64,000 bases of DNA from a virus. The DNA lies in IMG/VR virus record IMGVR_UViG_3300005965_000004, positions 21,395 to 85,394 of that record; one strand, 5' to 3'. Numbering within the stretch: position 1 is the first letter of the stretch; each line of letters opens with the position of its first letter. Under the pieces are notes generated by a model. That model was not told where the DNA came from. It saw only the letters and a list, made by a program, of their open reading frames with translations, and did not search any database. Position numbers and translations under genes: made by a program. This document shows, piece after piece, positions 15,614 through 25,167 of this stretch.

Positions 15614-16078
15614 CTACTTATTGAAAAGCTCCCTTTCGGTTATTATCTTGAATTCGAGACCTCTCTTAGCGCAAAATTCCCTTGCTGCATCCCATTTACA
15701 TCTGTTAGTGACGTAAGTGTGCGCCTCGTAGATATATCTCTTTCGGGCTTTTCTGTTGTTGTTTTTGGGTTTCTTTGGTGGTCTTGTTTGTGATGCCGGT
15801 TTAACTTCAATGACGAACTTCCTTTCATTTCCATTTTTATCAACTTCCTCAAAATAAAAATCTGGATAATATCTGTGAATCCTTTTGTCAATAGCGCTTA
15901 GATAAGGTATTTCTAAACACTCAAACCCCCATTTCTTTATACTTGGAGAGTGGTCACAAAAGTAACAAAATCTAGATTCCCAAGAACTTCTGTACACTGG
16001 GTTTTTGGCTCCAATATACTTTTTCTTATTCTCAACTTTATATTCACCAATGTAAAATCCACTTTTTCCCTTCTCCAT
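15614..16078 (-). CDS. 4: head completion protein (gp4-like, TnsA-type nuclease fold)
   Basis: T4 gp4 is needed to complete DNA-filled heads. The match is strong along its length: YIGAKNPVYRSSWESRF, IPYLSAIDKRIHRYYPDF, FVIEVKP and HTYVTNRCKWDAAREFC. The D-x(n)-E-V-K pattern is the PD-(D/E)XK-like nuclease core. Length 154 versus 150 in T4. It lies in the early block next to rnh, unlike the head genes on the plus strand. Confidence 0.85.
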   Translation of the reverse strand: MEKGKSGFYIGEYKVENKKKYIGAKNPVYRSSWESRFCYFCDHSPSIKKWGFECLEIPYLSAIDKRIHRYYPDFYFEEVDKNGNERKFVIEVKPASQTRPPKKPKNNNRKARKRYIYEAHTYVTNRCKWDAAREFCAKRGLEFKIITERELFNK

Positions 16079-16087
16079 AAACTCCTT

Positions 16088-17005
16088 CTACTTTAGCGAT
16101 TTTATTAATGGGCCATAGTTAGACCAATCATCCATCATCTTATTCAATCTATTTCTGGAGAAGAACTTCATAAGCTTAGAACCGTCTATATCTTTAATCT
16201 CGTAATCGTTGTACGTTTTCAATATACCTTTTGACAGTTCTTTTGGAATGAAGTCAAAGTCAATAAGAATTCTATTTCTCAGATAATTGTTCTTGACTTC
16301 TTCATTCTCCTCAAGAAAATCATCCAATCCTTTCTTCAGTATAGCTTCAGCAGTTGCTTTACCTGTTCTTGGCTTTATTGCGGGAATAGTATCGCTCTTA
16401 TCACCAGTGATAACTTTTATATCAAGTTCTCTCTGTGGATTTATACAGTTTACGATCTTATTCTTTATAGGATCAAACTGCTTATTGTTCTTATCAATCA
16501 ACAACTGATGAAGGTCTTTATCAGTCGATACTATCACATTCTGACAAGAGCTAAACTGCTCTTTTACAAGAACGGCAATAATGTCATCTGCCTCTGATCT
16601 TGGATGTTCTATTGTATATATAGTCGAAAACGTTTCTTTTATTTCTTCTCTGAATTCATTGAAAACCGGAAAGAATTTCTGAAAGTCAACAACAGCCTTG
16701 TCTCTTGCTTGTCTTCTATTATTTTTATATCCATCAAAGTGGTCATATCTCCAACTTCCTTTTGTGTCAAAAGCGAGAATAACTTTCTCAGGATTAAACT
16801 TTTCTATTGTTGAGAAAAGACTATTCATGAATAAATGTCTCCAAAAGAAAAAAAAATTTTCGTTATCTTGAGGATTCATAAAGATAGCTGAGAATAATGT
16901 TCTGTAGGCTAGATTATGCCCATCAAACAATAAAGTTTTTTTCTGATTTTTTATTACTTGTTGATCTTCAACAGAAAATAATTCTGATAATGAACTTTTA
17001 TTCAT
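16088..17005 (-). CDS. rnh: 5' nuclease / RNase H (T4 Rnh-like)
   Basis: It removes RNA primers and flaps during lagging-strand synthesis. The FEN-family acidic motifs are present in order: LLFDGHNLAYR (near 26), ILAFDTKGSWR, RSEADDIIAVL, STDKDLHQLL and GDKSDTIPAI followed by a glycine-rich helix-hairpin region. At 305 residues it matches T4 Rnh. Its 5' end overlaps a decayed GIY-YIG gene by a few bases. Confidence 0.88.
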   Translation of the reverse strand: MNKSSLSELFSVEDQQVIKNQKKTLLFDGHNLAYRTLFSAIFMNPQDNENFFFFWRHLFMNSLFSTIEKFNPEKVILAFDTKGSWRYDHFDGYKNNRRQARDKAVVDFQKFFPVFNEFREEIKETFSTIYTIEHPRSEADDIIAVLVKEQFSSCQNVIVSTDKDLHQLLIDKNNKQFDPIKNKIVNCINPQRELDIKVITGDKSDTIPAIKPRTGKATAEAILKKGLDDFLEENEEVKNNYLRNRILIDFDFIPKELSKGILKTYNDYEIKDIDGSKLMKFFSRNRLNKMMDDWSNYGPLIKSLK

Positions 17006-17434
17006 TTGTAAACTCCTTTTTAAGTGTTTTATGTATTATAACATTTTTATATTCAATCTCCAAAACTTTTTTTCTTCTAAATGTTTCTTTAATATTATGT
17101 CTTTCTTTTTTAGAAAAATATTCATAAAAATCCATTCTATTAGATAATACATATATCCATTTACTCGAAGGATTATTATAACCTTGTTTAGCTAAACTTA
17201 TTTTTTGTTTATGTTCTTCTGAATATTTTCTTCCTTTTAATTTTTTACTGAGATTTTCTTTAAATTCTTTGCTTCGTATTTTTCCAATGTTTTTTCCAAT
17301 CATAGATTGACGTTGTTTTATTTTACTTTCTTCACTTTTTGTTTTACCAATCATTGATTGACGTTGTTTTTCCTTTTGTTCTTCTGAAATAATTTTACCT
17401 TATTGGTGGTTTTGTAGATTATATAAGTACTCAT
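16998..17434 (-). pseudogene. decayed GIY-YIG homing endonuclease with NUMOD3 repeats
   Basis: The ATG at 17434 (GGAGG upstream) gives MSTYIIYKTTNK, the start of a GIY-YIG domain, but the catalytic core is deleted. After a frame change the text resumes with DNA-binding NUMOD3-like repeats: SEEQKEKQRQSMIGK, KSEESKIKQRQSMIGK, SEEHKQKISLAKQG. The open part from 17354 to 16998 could make a 118-residue DNA-binding remnant. Confidence 0.75.
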
Positions 17435-17541
17435 AAGATACCTCCACATAAGGTTATTAGTAAGAGATTGATTGATAATTCTAATGTTGGATATAAAACT
17501 TCCGTCGAAGCTGTCCCAACCTATCCAATGAGTATTTACAT

Positions 17542-18132
17542 TTAAATATTTTTTTCTTTAACATATTCTTCCAAACTTTTGACCTCAAAATGGTATTTTT
17601 TCTTCTTTCCAGTTTTGGTTAATAAAGCTTTTTCGGGAACAAATGTATCTTTAAATAAACATTTGGTTTTAGCAACTGGTGTAATTTTTTGAACTAATAT
17701 TTTGTATTCATAATACACCCATTTGATATTAATAATTGCTAGTCTTGTCATATTTTGAAAATCAAATGATGGCTTTATTTCTATAAAAGAACCAACATCA
17801 TACCCATCATTCCCAATATTGTTTATAAAAGGCACAGAGTCCAATTTATTTTTTCCATCGTTAATATCAAGATAAAAAATTCCGTATGCTTTAGAATTCC
17901 ACAATATTTTGAAATCGGGCACATAAACATGTGATTGAAGCAAAGTACTTTCCATTTTCTTATCTTTAGTCTTCATCTTTTTTATCCAATCATATGTCAC
18001 TTTTTCTGAAAGGGTAAATGATTCCGAATGAAAAGAGAATTCTCTAACGAAACCTCTTTCCTTAAGCTCATCCAAATAAAGGTAAAACAATCTTTCTTCT
18101 TCGGAATCAAACTCTATACCATTATAAATCAT
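17542..18132 (-). CDS. predicted PD-(D/E)XK nuclease-like protein (196 aa)
   Basis: It begins IYNGIEFDSEEERLFYLYL, a pattern of DUF1064/TnsA-like nucleases in which the first Glu helix precedes the core. YVPDFKILW and SFIEIKP supply the PD...ExK residues. A recombination or repair nuclease is plausible, but the exact family is not certain. The ATG overlaps the stop of the short ORF at 18122. Confidence 0.55.
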   Translation of the reverse strand: MIYNGIEFDSEEERLFYLYLDELKERGFVREFSFHSESFTLSEKVTYDWIKKMKTKDKKMESTLLQSHVYVPDFKILWNSKAYGIFYLDINDGKNKLDSVPFINNIGNDGYDVGSFIEIKPSFDFQNMTRLAIINIKWVYYEYKILVQKITPVAKTKCLFKDTFVPEKALLTKTGKKKKYHFEVKSLEEYVKEKNI

Positions 18133-18308
18133 TGTTCATAATCCTTTTGTCATCTTCTTCGTCATTATCTTCATTGTAGATAATTCTCATTGCGTAAGCA
18201 AGTCCTGCTGGTTGTGTCATTGGTTGGGCACCACTTTACCATTTCAATCAAATCCATATTGTTCCTCATGGCATTAGGATTTATCTTATTTACATTCCAG
18301 TAAATCAT
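18122..18308 (-). pseudogene. small gene split between two frames, with a capsid-like peptide
   Basis: The ATG at 18308 overlaps the primase stop and gives 45 residues ending at 18171 (INPNAMRNNMDLIEMVKW). In the next frame an ATG at 18220 gives a 32-residue product, and a slip at CCC near 18222 would fuse them through QPMTQPAGLAYAMRIIY. That segment closely resembles the gp23 segment AMSTPVGLAYAMRVVY at 58480 in this window. It is either a genuine small frameshifted gene or two overlapping ORFs. Confidence 0.5.
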
Positions 18309-19297
18309 ACGAAAAACACCTTATCAAAAATAGAGTTTGTGAAGAAGGGTTCTAACTCTTCATAAGAAAAATTGTCTTTATTCATGTAAAGTAAAACATC
18401 ATTGATGTCCCATTTACTTCTCTTGGGTAGATTGTATGTCTTCATGAATTTCTTCCAACAGAAGACGTACTCTCCTTTAGTCAAGAGTTCTATGGTTTTT
18501 TTCTTAGTATCAAATGTTTCACAGTCATAATCTATAAGAAATCTCTTCTGCTTGAAAATCTTCAAGTTATCGTCGTATATCTTTACACCAGTAACAGCAA
18601 CTGAATTCTCGACGAAGATACTGTCAATGGGACCCTCTAACACAGTGACTGGTTTTTCTCTATCGACAAGGTAGTAGTTATATATGCTATTGTAATTTCC
18701 TGCTCTTGACAGATATTTTGGAGTCATGTAGTCATAAAGCGATCTTCCCTGGTAATAGTATATTTTACCTTTATCATCATAAAATGGTATAATAAGCCTA
18801 TTACGATACATCTCTCCAGTTGCCACATACCATTTACTCCAAACATCTTCTGGAATGTTTCTGTCAATACAAAACCTTATTGCTTTAGCGAAGAGTGGAG
18901 TTACACCACTCTTTATATGTACGAAGAATTTTGTTTGATCCTGCTCAGTACTTCTCTTTCTCGTTCTTCTTGCCTTTATATTTGGTAAATCTCTTTTCTT
19001 TTTATTGTCGTTTCTTCCAAGGACTTCTTTGAAGTAGTCCTTGTAGTATGAAGGGAAAAATTCCTTCATCCAAAAAATAACGGGTTTCTTGTAATAACAA
19101 TTGTGACAATAGTACATCCAAGGAGTCTTGTTTTTAAGAATGTATCCTCTTTTCTTTGATTTTGACTTTTGAGAATCTCCACATATATGACATCTGAAGT
19201 TGTAATAGTCATAGCTCTCAGTTACATTTTCCAATGAACTCAGAATTAGTCTTACTTGTCTTTCGAGAGCTATTTCATCAAAATCTGAAAAATTCAT
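18305..19297 (-). CDS. 61: DnaG-type primase (gp61-like)
   Basis: It synthesises RNA primers with the gp41 helicase. The N-terminal zinc finger has FRCHICGDS (about 34-42) and YYCHNCYY (about 62-69). The TOPRIM centre has VTVLEGPIDSIF near residue 215 and a RFLIDYDCET acidic strand. 330 residues is close to T4 gp61 (342). It starts immediately after the terminator of gene 32. Confidence 0.85.
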   Translation of the reverse strand: MNFSDFDEIALERQVRLILSSLENVTESYDYYNFRCHICGDSQKSKSKKRGYILKNKTPWMYYCHNCYYKKPVIFWMKEFFPSYYKDYFKEVLGRNDNKKKRDLPNIKARRTRKRSTEQDQTKFFVHIKSGVTPLFAKAIRFCIDRNIPEDVWSKWYVATGEMYRNRLIIPFYDDKGKIYYYQGRSLYDYMTPKYLSRAGNYNSIYNYYLVDREKPVTVLEGPIDSIFVENSVAVTGVKIYDDNLKIFKQKRFLIDYDCETFDTKKKTIELLTKGEYVFCWKKFMKTYNLPKRSKWDINDVLLYMNKDNFSYEELEPFFTNSIFDKVFFV

Positions 19298-19305
19298 AAA
19301 TTCTC

Positions 19306-19343
19306 CAAAAAGAAGGGGAGTGATGTATATTCACTCCCCTTCT
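19306..19343 (-). terminator. rho-independent terminator after gene 32
   Basis: A 12-bp perfect stem (GAAGGGGAGTGA with TCACTCCCCTTC) and a T5 run on the minus strand follow directly after the SSB stop. T4 gene 32 also has a strong terminator. Confidence 0.88.
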
Positions 19344-19366
19344 CCAATAAACAAACAACCATTCAA

Positions 19367-20254
19367 TTATTCTTCATCATTCTGTAAGTCATTGAAGAAA
19401 TCGTCATCCGATCCTTCAAATATTGATTCTTCTGCGATTGATTCAGAAGTTTCATTCTTGGTGTTGCTCTGCTCTGGTTTTGTTGTCGATGGCGCAGGAG
19501 TTGGTTGGTTTGTGTATGATGGATTTGGAGCACCAACAACTCTATTGAACTTACTTTCAAGTTCCCCATATTCCTTGAAATTGTCAGGAGAAACGAATTC
19601 AGACAAACTATAAAGACTTTTATCAATCTTTTCAATTTCAGCATCTGTTCCAACAGGTGAAGGATTGTCAAACTGACAAGAGTCATAGTTTGGCATATTC
19701 AAATTACCAACTTTGATCTTCTTGATAATCAACTTAAAGTCTGCTCCATCATAGTAGTCAAAAACCATGACAGGTTCTTCAATTGAGTCATCACCAGGAT
19801 TAATTCTTTCCATAATCTTATCATGAACTTTCTTTCCATATCTGTAAAGGAATACCTTTCCTTCGTTCTCTGGATGAGCTGGGTCCTTTACAACAAGGAT
19901 ATTGGAGTAGTAGTTCTGCTTTCTCTTTCTTTTTCTGGCAGTTTCCTGGTCACTGTCCCAAATTGCCGAGTTGGCCTTACAGACTGGACATTCCTTCTTC
20001 AATGTTGTTGGGCAATTCTCAATGTACCATCCACCAGGTCCCTTTACAGAGTGGCTATATGTACTTACAAATGGGATATCTGTGTCTGGTGATGGAAGGA
20101 ATCTGATAAGTGCCTGGGCAGTTCCATTGCTTGAGAATTCAGGGTAGTAAATTCTTTCGTCTTTATAAGAGTTTCCAGAATTACCCTTATCATTCTGTTC
20201 ACGGATTTTGTCCATTGTCTTTGACCAATCTCTACCGAATTTCTTTTTGTTCAT
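19367..20254 (-). CDS. 32: single-stranded DNA-binding protein (gp32-like)
   Basis: It coats ssDNA and organises replication and recombination. The zinc site fits the T4 His-Cys3 arrangement: HSVKGPGGWYIENC then KKECPVC (about residues 68-92). The N-terminal basic LAST-like region (KKKFGRDW) and an acidic C-terminus (DDDFFNDLQNDEE) for partner binding are present. It has its own promoter and terminator, as in T4. Confidence 0.9.
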   Translation of the reverse strand: MNKKKFGRDWSKTMDKIREQNDKGNSGNSYKDERIYYPEFSSNGTAQALIRFLPSPDTDIPFVSTYSHSVKGPGGWYIENCPTTLKKECPVCKANSAIWDSDQETARKRKRKQNYYSNILVVKDPAHPENEGKVFLYRYGKKVHDKIMERINPGDDSIEEPVMVFDYYDGADFKLIIKKIKVGNLNMPNYDSCQFDNPSPVGTDAEIEKIDKSLYSLSEFVSPDNFKEYGELESKFNRVVGAPNPSYTNQPTPAPSTTKPEQSNTKNETSESIAEESIFEGSDDDFFNDLQNDEE

Positions 20255-20813
20255 TTAAGAACCTCCTTTGTGTTTCTTTTATCTTATTTGCTATTCTCTT
20301 AAATAGCTCGTACTCTCTATTATTAATTGTATCATATTCATCATTTTTTGTCAACATATTTTTTATGAAAAATCTTGGAGAAATATGCTTCTTTTTTGTC
20401 AATTCAAACACCACATTTGTCCCATCCTCCTTTATGTCAAAGAATTCTTTCATGCTTTTGAAATTTAGACTTTTATAAACCTCCCTTAACAAATGTAAAT
20501 CTTCATTATACCTTTTGTCACTTATCATTTCCTTGAAATCTTTCAAGTTTTTGTAGTTTACTTCACCAAGCTTTATAGACGTTTTACCCATCATGTACTG
20601 ATACAGAAGAAATATTGCCAAGTCACAAATGCTATAGTATCCGTTAGATATCTCACTATATATTCTCTTAGAACTAATTGCGTAGAATTTAGGAGCTTTT
20701 CTAAAGGCAGTCATACTAAGAAGTTTGAAAATGTCAATATCCTTCTTACCTTTTACAAAGTTCTTAGTGTTTACAATAACAGAAAAAACTCTCAAAGTAG
20801 AAGCGAATTCCAT
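20232..20813 (-). CDS. 59: helicase loader (gp59-like)
   Basis: Weak but ordered similarity to T4 gp59: KFYA(I)SSKRIYSEI, CDLAIFLLYQYMMG, KNLKDFKEM and an EVYKSLNFKSMKEFFDI region, in an all-helical 193-residue protein (T4 217). Position between the helicase gene and gene 32 supports the role of loading gp41 onto gp32-coated forks. The C-terminal codons overlap the gene 32 start and contain that gene's promoter. Confidence 0.6.
   Translation of the reverse strand: MEFASTLRVFSVIVNTKNFVKGKKDIDIFKLLSMTAFRKAPKFYAISSKRIYSEISNGYYSICDLAIFLLYQYMMGKTSIKLGEVNYKNLKDFKEMISDKRYNEDLHLLREVYKSLNFKSMKEFFDIKEDGTNVVFELTKKKHISPRFFIKNMLTKNDEYDTINNREYELFKRIANKIKETQRRFLNEQKEIR
20326..20354 (-). promoter_or_regulatory. 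sigma70-type promoter of gene 32
   Basis: TTGACA (20354-20349), 17-nt spacer ending TGA, TACAAT (20331-20326), inside the 3' end of the gp59-like gene and about 75 nt upstream of gene 32. Confidence 0.8.
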
Positions 20814-20817
20814 ACAA

Positions 20818-21207
20818 CTACCCCAGTATTTGTTTCAGATTATTTTCGTCCAATTGAATAAAGTACTTTTTTGATAGTTCCTTTTTAAGTTCGTACTTTG
20901 TTTCTCCATCGAATGTATAGAGTATCTTCTTGAACTTGTTAAAGTTCTCTTCAAACAACACAATAATATCTACGAGATTAATGTTAACTTCTACCTTTGC
21001 CTTTCTTATTGTCTCGTTGAATTTACTCTGTTCAGAGGCACTCATTTTCTTACCATCAAAAATTTCCTTTAGATAATCGAAAGAATACCCTTTTCCTTCC
21101 ATCCAATTTAGAAATTCCTTTTTGAGTATGTCATTCACTAACTCAAACTCGTTTGTTTTTTCTGATATCTTACTTTGGTCAAATGTGTTTACTTGATGTT
21201 TAGCCAT
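20818..21207 (-). CDS. unknown helical protein (129 aa)
   Basis: Not recognised. It is lysine- and glutamate-rich and predicted helical, with a FNKFKKILYTFDGETKYELKK segment. In T4 the late co-activator gene 33 neighbours gene 59, so position alone raises that possibility, but the sequence does not show it. It is co-directional and tightly packed between genes 41 and 59. Confidence 0.65.
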   Translation of the reverse strand: MAKHQVNTFDQSKISEKTNEFELVNDILKKEFLNWMEGKGYSFDYLKEIFDGKKMSASEQSKFNETIRKAKVEVNINLVDIIVLFEENFNKFKKILYTFDGETKYELKKELSKKYFIQLDENNLKQILG

Positions 21208-21215
21208 TTAAACTC

Positions 21216-22625
21216 CTATTCAAAGTCAATCATTTTTTTGAACTTATCGTTTGTATCTTTACTTAAAACTCCCTTTGCGTCTTTAATAGCACTACTAACC
21301 TTTTTCTTCTTGTCTTTATCACTCGGAGGGTCTCTGGATATTGATCCAGTAGTATCTCCAACTTCTGTCTCCTCATCTTCAAAAACTCTCATCTTGTAAT
21401 AATCAACACAAACATTCATACCCTTCTTATTCAAACCATATCTGTTTTTCAGTACCATCCAATAGTACTTTCCAACTTTTCTTAAATCATTCGATTGAGT
21501 TACTCCAATTATAACATCAGCAGTTGCTGCTGTTCCAATGGAGTCAGATATATCAGTCAAATCTATTTCAGCACCACCAAAACCCTTACGGTTTGTCTGA
21601 ACTGCTGAAACGATAGGAAGAGACATCTCCACAGCAACTGCTCTTACTTCCTCTGAAATTCTCTTGACTTCAAGATATGTATTATCACCCTTGTTTTTAT
21701 GAATAGGGTTCATTATACCAAGATAGTCTATGAATATTATATCAGGAGTAAACTTCTTCCTAACCTTAAGCTCTTTTAGTAAATTTCTAATATGGTTGGC
21801 GTTGATAGATGTTGGTGGATATTCCTTTACTATTATCTTCTTACTGACTTGCTTTTTAACCTTTTCAAACTTAGAGTGAAACTTGTCTTTAGTCAATAGT
21901 TTCAAATCCTCAGTATTAACATCAAACATATTTGACATTATTCTTTCTGAGATTTTGTTTTCTGACATTTCACAAGACACATAAAGGACGTTCTTGTTTC
22001 TAAGAACACAATCAACAGCAAGAGAAGTCATTATCAAAGACTTACCCATATTGGTTTCGGCCATGAACAATGTCAATGACTTTTCATGGAATCCACCTTC
22101 TATTATCCTATTGAGAATACCGATAGAGGTTGGTATCACTCTGTCAACATCATGTAGGAACTTATACAATCTTTCTTCCTCTTCCATAAAATCAAGTCCA
22201 ACTTTAGAGTCAAAACTAAAAGCTATTGCTTCTCTCAACTGATCTGGAGTCTTCTTAATATCATCTATTTTTTTGTTACTGAGATTCACAGCAATATCAA
22301 CATTGATGTTATGAATCAACTTTTCTCTCATAAATTCTTCTATCTCTTCCAACAAGAAATCTGACTGATATTCAGAAACATCAGTCTCCATAATTTCTAA
22401 TAATCTTTTGTACACACTCTCATTATCAAGTTCAAGACGCATTTCGGGAACTGTTGGAAATCTCTCAAATTTTTCATACATTTTTATGACAGACTTTATC
22501 AACTGAACGTTCTTATGATCTTCAAAAAGTTCAGGGACAAGAAACGGCATAACCTTGTCCCTAACATTCTCGATTGTAAAAAGAAACTTTATGAGAACAT
22601 TTTCAAAGAATACAGCTTCTTTCAT
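21216..22625 (-). CDS. 41: replicative DNA helicase (gp41/DnaB-like)
   Basis: It unwinds DNA at the fork. An N-terminal helical domain precedes a RecA-like core with Walker A MAETNMGKS (about 188-196), Walker B IIFIDYLGIMN near 300, and an SAVQTNRKG motif. A basic tail follows. 469 residues matches T4 gp41 (475). No intein is present, unlike gp41 genes of some related environmental phages. Confidence 0.92.
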   Translation of the reverse strand: MKEAVFFENVLIKFLFTIENVRDKVMPFLVPELFEDHKNVQLIKSVIKMYEKFERFPTVPEMRLELDNESVYKRLLEIMETDVSEYQSDFLLEEIEEFMREKLIHNINVDIAVNLSNKKIDDIKKTPDQLREAIAFSFDSKVGLDFMEEEERLYKFLHDVDRVIPTSIGILNRIIEGGFHEKSLTLFMAETNMGKSLIMTSLAVDCVLRNKNVLYVSCEMSENKISERIMSNMFDVNTEDLKLLTKDKFHSKFEKVKKQVSKKIIVKEYPPTSINANHIRNLLKELKVRKKFTPDIIFIDYLGIMNPIHKNKGDNTYLEVKRISEEVRAVAVEMSLPIVSAVQTNRKGFGGAEIDLTDISDSIGTAATADVIIGVTQSNDLRKVGKYYWMVLKNRYGLNKKGMNVCVDYYKMRVFEDEETEVGDTTGSISRDPPSDKDKKKKVSSAIKDAKGVLSKDTNDKFKKMIDFE

Positions 22626-22628
22626 ATA

Positions 22629-23720
22629 TTATTTCTTTCCTTTTTTAGATTTATTCTCTTCTTTGTCCATTATACTTAGAGCTTCATCCTTTGTAGCAAT
22701 ATCTATTGGTGTTTTGTAAGTATATTTCTTTTCTAACCAATTCTTGAACTCAGTATCCTTGAAAACTGGTAACCAAAAATCTGAATTGTATATCTCACTT
22801 TCTCTGTGCTTTTTATCATTCTCTACACAAGTTCTGGTGTAATATCCAACAGTTGGTTTTTCTACAACTCCAGCTTCTAAAGCATCCGGTAATATTCCAT
22901 AGAATATATCAAGACCACCTTCAACTTTGATTCTGAATTGAATTCTGGAATTCATCTTGCTCCATCTTGACTTGTAAGTTTCAGCAGTAACAATATAACC
23001 AGTTATATTTTTCTTGGCATCCTTCTCTTTTGCCATACTTCTACCAAGAACAATTGCTTCACTATTGAACTCTATCTTTCTTCCACCAGGAATTTTTAGA
23101 GTATCTCCCATTCCACCAGTATTATCATAAACGTGATTGACTACAAAGAATGTTGCTCTTTGATTTATCATTATATTAGCAAGATTGTTTTTCTTTTTGG
23201 GGATTGTAAAATCTGCAGCATCGTTACCTGATCTCGCGTTATCAACCGTCTTTGATGTTACCAATGAACCCCAACTATCTATAACAAACAAAATATTCTT
23301 TCTCTCGCTCTTTGGAATTTCATCACAAATCGTTACAATAATTCCTTGAACGTCCTCAATACTATTTTCTTGAAGAACAACAAGTTTTTCTGGACTAATA
23401 TCAATACCAATAGATTGTGCGAATGAAAAGTTGAATGCTCTCTCAGTATCAATAATACAAACTTGCATTCCATTCTTTTGAGCATTCTTGACAAGTCCAT
23501 ATGCTACGAAAGACTTTCCAAGCATTGAAGGTGCTGAAATCATTGAAATTCTACCAATTGGAATTCCTCCGTCAATCCTCCCACTGTATAGTAGGTTCAA
23601 AGATATTACATTGGTAGACAGAAAATCTATCTTCTCATCTTCTGTAAAGAGATATGATGATAGCGCTGGACTATCTTTAGTCTCTTTGTCTTTTAGAATA
23701 ATCTCATACAAATTTTTCAT
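22629..23720 (-). CDS. uvsX: recombinase UvsX (RecA family)
   Basis: It drives strand exchange with UvsY and gp32. Walker A SAPSMLGKSF is at residues 62-71 and Walker B ILFVIDSWGS near 145. FFVVNHVYDN and IPGGRKIEFNSE supply L2-region and RecA-type features. The lysine-rich C-terminus replaces the acidic T4 tail. Its own consensus promoter lies just upstream. Confidence 0.92.
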   Translation of the reverse strand: MKNLYEIILKDKETKDSPALSSYLFTEDEKIDFLSTNVISLNLLYSGRIDGGIPIGRISMISAPSMLGKSFVAYGLVKNAQKNGMQVCIIDTERAFNFSFAQSIGIDISPEKLVVLQENSIEDVQGIIVTICDEIPKSERKNILFVIDSWGSLVTSKTVDNARSGNDAADFTIPKKKNNLANIMINQRATFFVVNHVYDNTGGMGDTLKIPGGRKIEFNSEAIVLGRSMAKEKDAKKNITGYIVTAETYKSRWSKMNSRIQFRIKVEGGLDIFYGILPDALEAGVVEKPTVGYYTRTCVENDKKHRESEIYNSDFWLPVFKDTEFKNWLEKKYTYKTPIDIATKDEALSIMDKEENKSKKGKK

Positions 23721-23738
23721 AAATCCTCCTTTTATATG

Positions 23739-23767
23739 ATTATATCATATTATTTCTGTTTTGTCAA
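23739..23767 (-). promoter_or_regulatory. perfect consensus promoter of uvsX
   Basis: TTGACA (23767-23762), 17-nt spacer ending TGA, TATAAT (23744-23739), both hexamers exact. It overlaps the last codons of the polymerase gene. Confidence 0.87.
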
Positions 23768-23769
23768 TA

Positions 23770-25167
23770 TCAAAACTCAATGAAGTCAGATAAACTGTTC
23801 TCTTCTATTTCTATCTCACCCCACCCGAGAACATTGAAGAATCTCTGTATTGCGTTTTGAAAAACCTTCTTCCATTGCTCCTCTGTGTCAATATAAAACA
23901 AATCATCAAACTCCTTTGGCCACTCATTCACAAAGCCAATTACATTCTGATGAATTTCGTTCTTATGAGGAGCAACATAAATGTACTTCATTTTAGTTCC
24001 ATTATTGACAGGCATCAATGGAAGATCATTCTTAGCAACAACGAAATTATAATTCATAGCAGCTCTGACATGAATCGGTAAATGTTTTGGATAACTTATC
24101 TCGTTGTTCTCAATATACTTTTCAACTGGTTCAGCATATTTTGTGTAATCTTTTATACCAGTTGGGTTGGCAATATCAGAAGGACCAGCTTCAAGAAATT
24201 CATTATGAATCTTTCTAAGCTTTGTCAATACGGCTTCCTTGTCCTTTCCACGCACATTGAATATTTTTCTTATAACACCCATAATCCTTTCACGACTAAA
24301 TTGAGGAGTGTCAGTTCTAACAACCTCAATTCCAGTGATTGATATTTTTGGTTCATCAATGTAAAGCTTATCTTCATTGGCAATAACTTCATCAGCATAT
24401 TTCTTCTTAGCAAGTATGAACTTCTGTGTTATAATCTTTTCTCTCTTGAAGTCAATCAACTGAGGAACTCCATAGTTATTGGCATAGATTTTTAGAATCT
24501 TGTCAAAGAATGGTTTGAAAAATCTTTCATCAAGATCGTCAACCCAATCATAAAATTCCTGATTATTCTTGAATTCCAGACCCATGTTTCTAACAATTTC
24601 CTGAAGACAAACATAGCTGGAGTCAGTATCTATAAGTATCACAACATCTTTTTCCAAAGGTTTCCAATCACATTTTGCGTATGGATAGAGCTTAGGACCA
24701 ATTTCGTGCCACTTTTGCTTCATGTAGTTGTTGAGAGTATTTGATAAATATCTAATCAAGTCCTGTCCGCTCAATGTAACAGCGATAGCATTGTTCACAT
24801 TGAAAAAGTTGAAGAAAGGATTTCCAAGAACTCCATACACTGAGTTGATAAGAATCTTTCTGATTAGCTGTTGAGAGTCATAATATTCCGATGTCTCACC
24901 TTCTGATTTGACAGCATCAATAAGCTCTTGTGGATAACCTTCAAGACTTCTACCTTTTGCGATAGCATCAGCAATGAATCCCTTCTTCTTCAAAGTCTTT
25001 CTTTCGTTGTAAATATCGCTTACAATCTCTGCCATGACTCCCCTTTTATCTTTACGATAATAGATTCCACCACACTCAAAATCACCGTTAACTGTTTCCC
25101 ATGATTTCCATTTGGAAAGAGGACATTTGTAATTTTTACTTAATTTGAAATTTTTTCCTTCAACCAT
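23770..25167 (-). CDS. 43: DNA polymerase, C-terminal piece (palm motifs B and C, thumb)
   Basis: This is the third piece of the family B polymerase. Motif B is KILINSVYGVLGN near residue 102 and motif C is VVLIDTDSSYV near 170. Residues 15 onward (KCPLSKWKSW, GGIYYRKDKRG) belong to the fingers, and the C-terminus has FHIRG-like HLPIHVRAAMNY and the thumb. The ATG at 25167 has GGAG 8 nt upstream, inside the end of the endonuclease gene, and overlaps it by 28 nt. Activity would require assembly with the two upstream pieces. Confidence 0.88.
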   Translation of the reverse strand: MVEGKNFKLSKNYKCPLSKWKSWETVNGDFECGGIYYRKDKRGVMAEIVSDIYNERKTLKKKGFIADAIAKGRSLEGYPQELIDAVKSEGETSEYYDSQQLIRKILINSVYGVLGNPFFNFFNVNNAIAVTLSGQDLIRYLSNTLNNYMKQKWHEIGPKLYPYAKCDWKPLEKDVVILIDTDSSYVCLQEIVRNMGLEFKNNQEFYDWVDDLDERFFKPFFDKILKIYANNYGVPQLIDFKREKIITQKFILAKKKYADEVIANEDKLYIDEPKISITGIEVVRTDTPQFSRERIMGVIRKIFNVRGKDKEAVLTKLRKIHNEFLEAGPSDIANPTGIKDYTKYAEPVEKYIENNEISYPKHLPIHVRAAMNYNFVVAKNDLPLMPVNNGTKMKYIYVAPHKNEIHQNVIGFVNEWPKEFDDLFYIDTEEQWKKVFQNAIQRFFNVLGWGEIEIEENSLSDFIEF

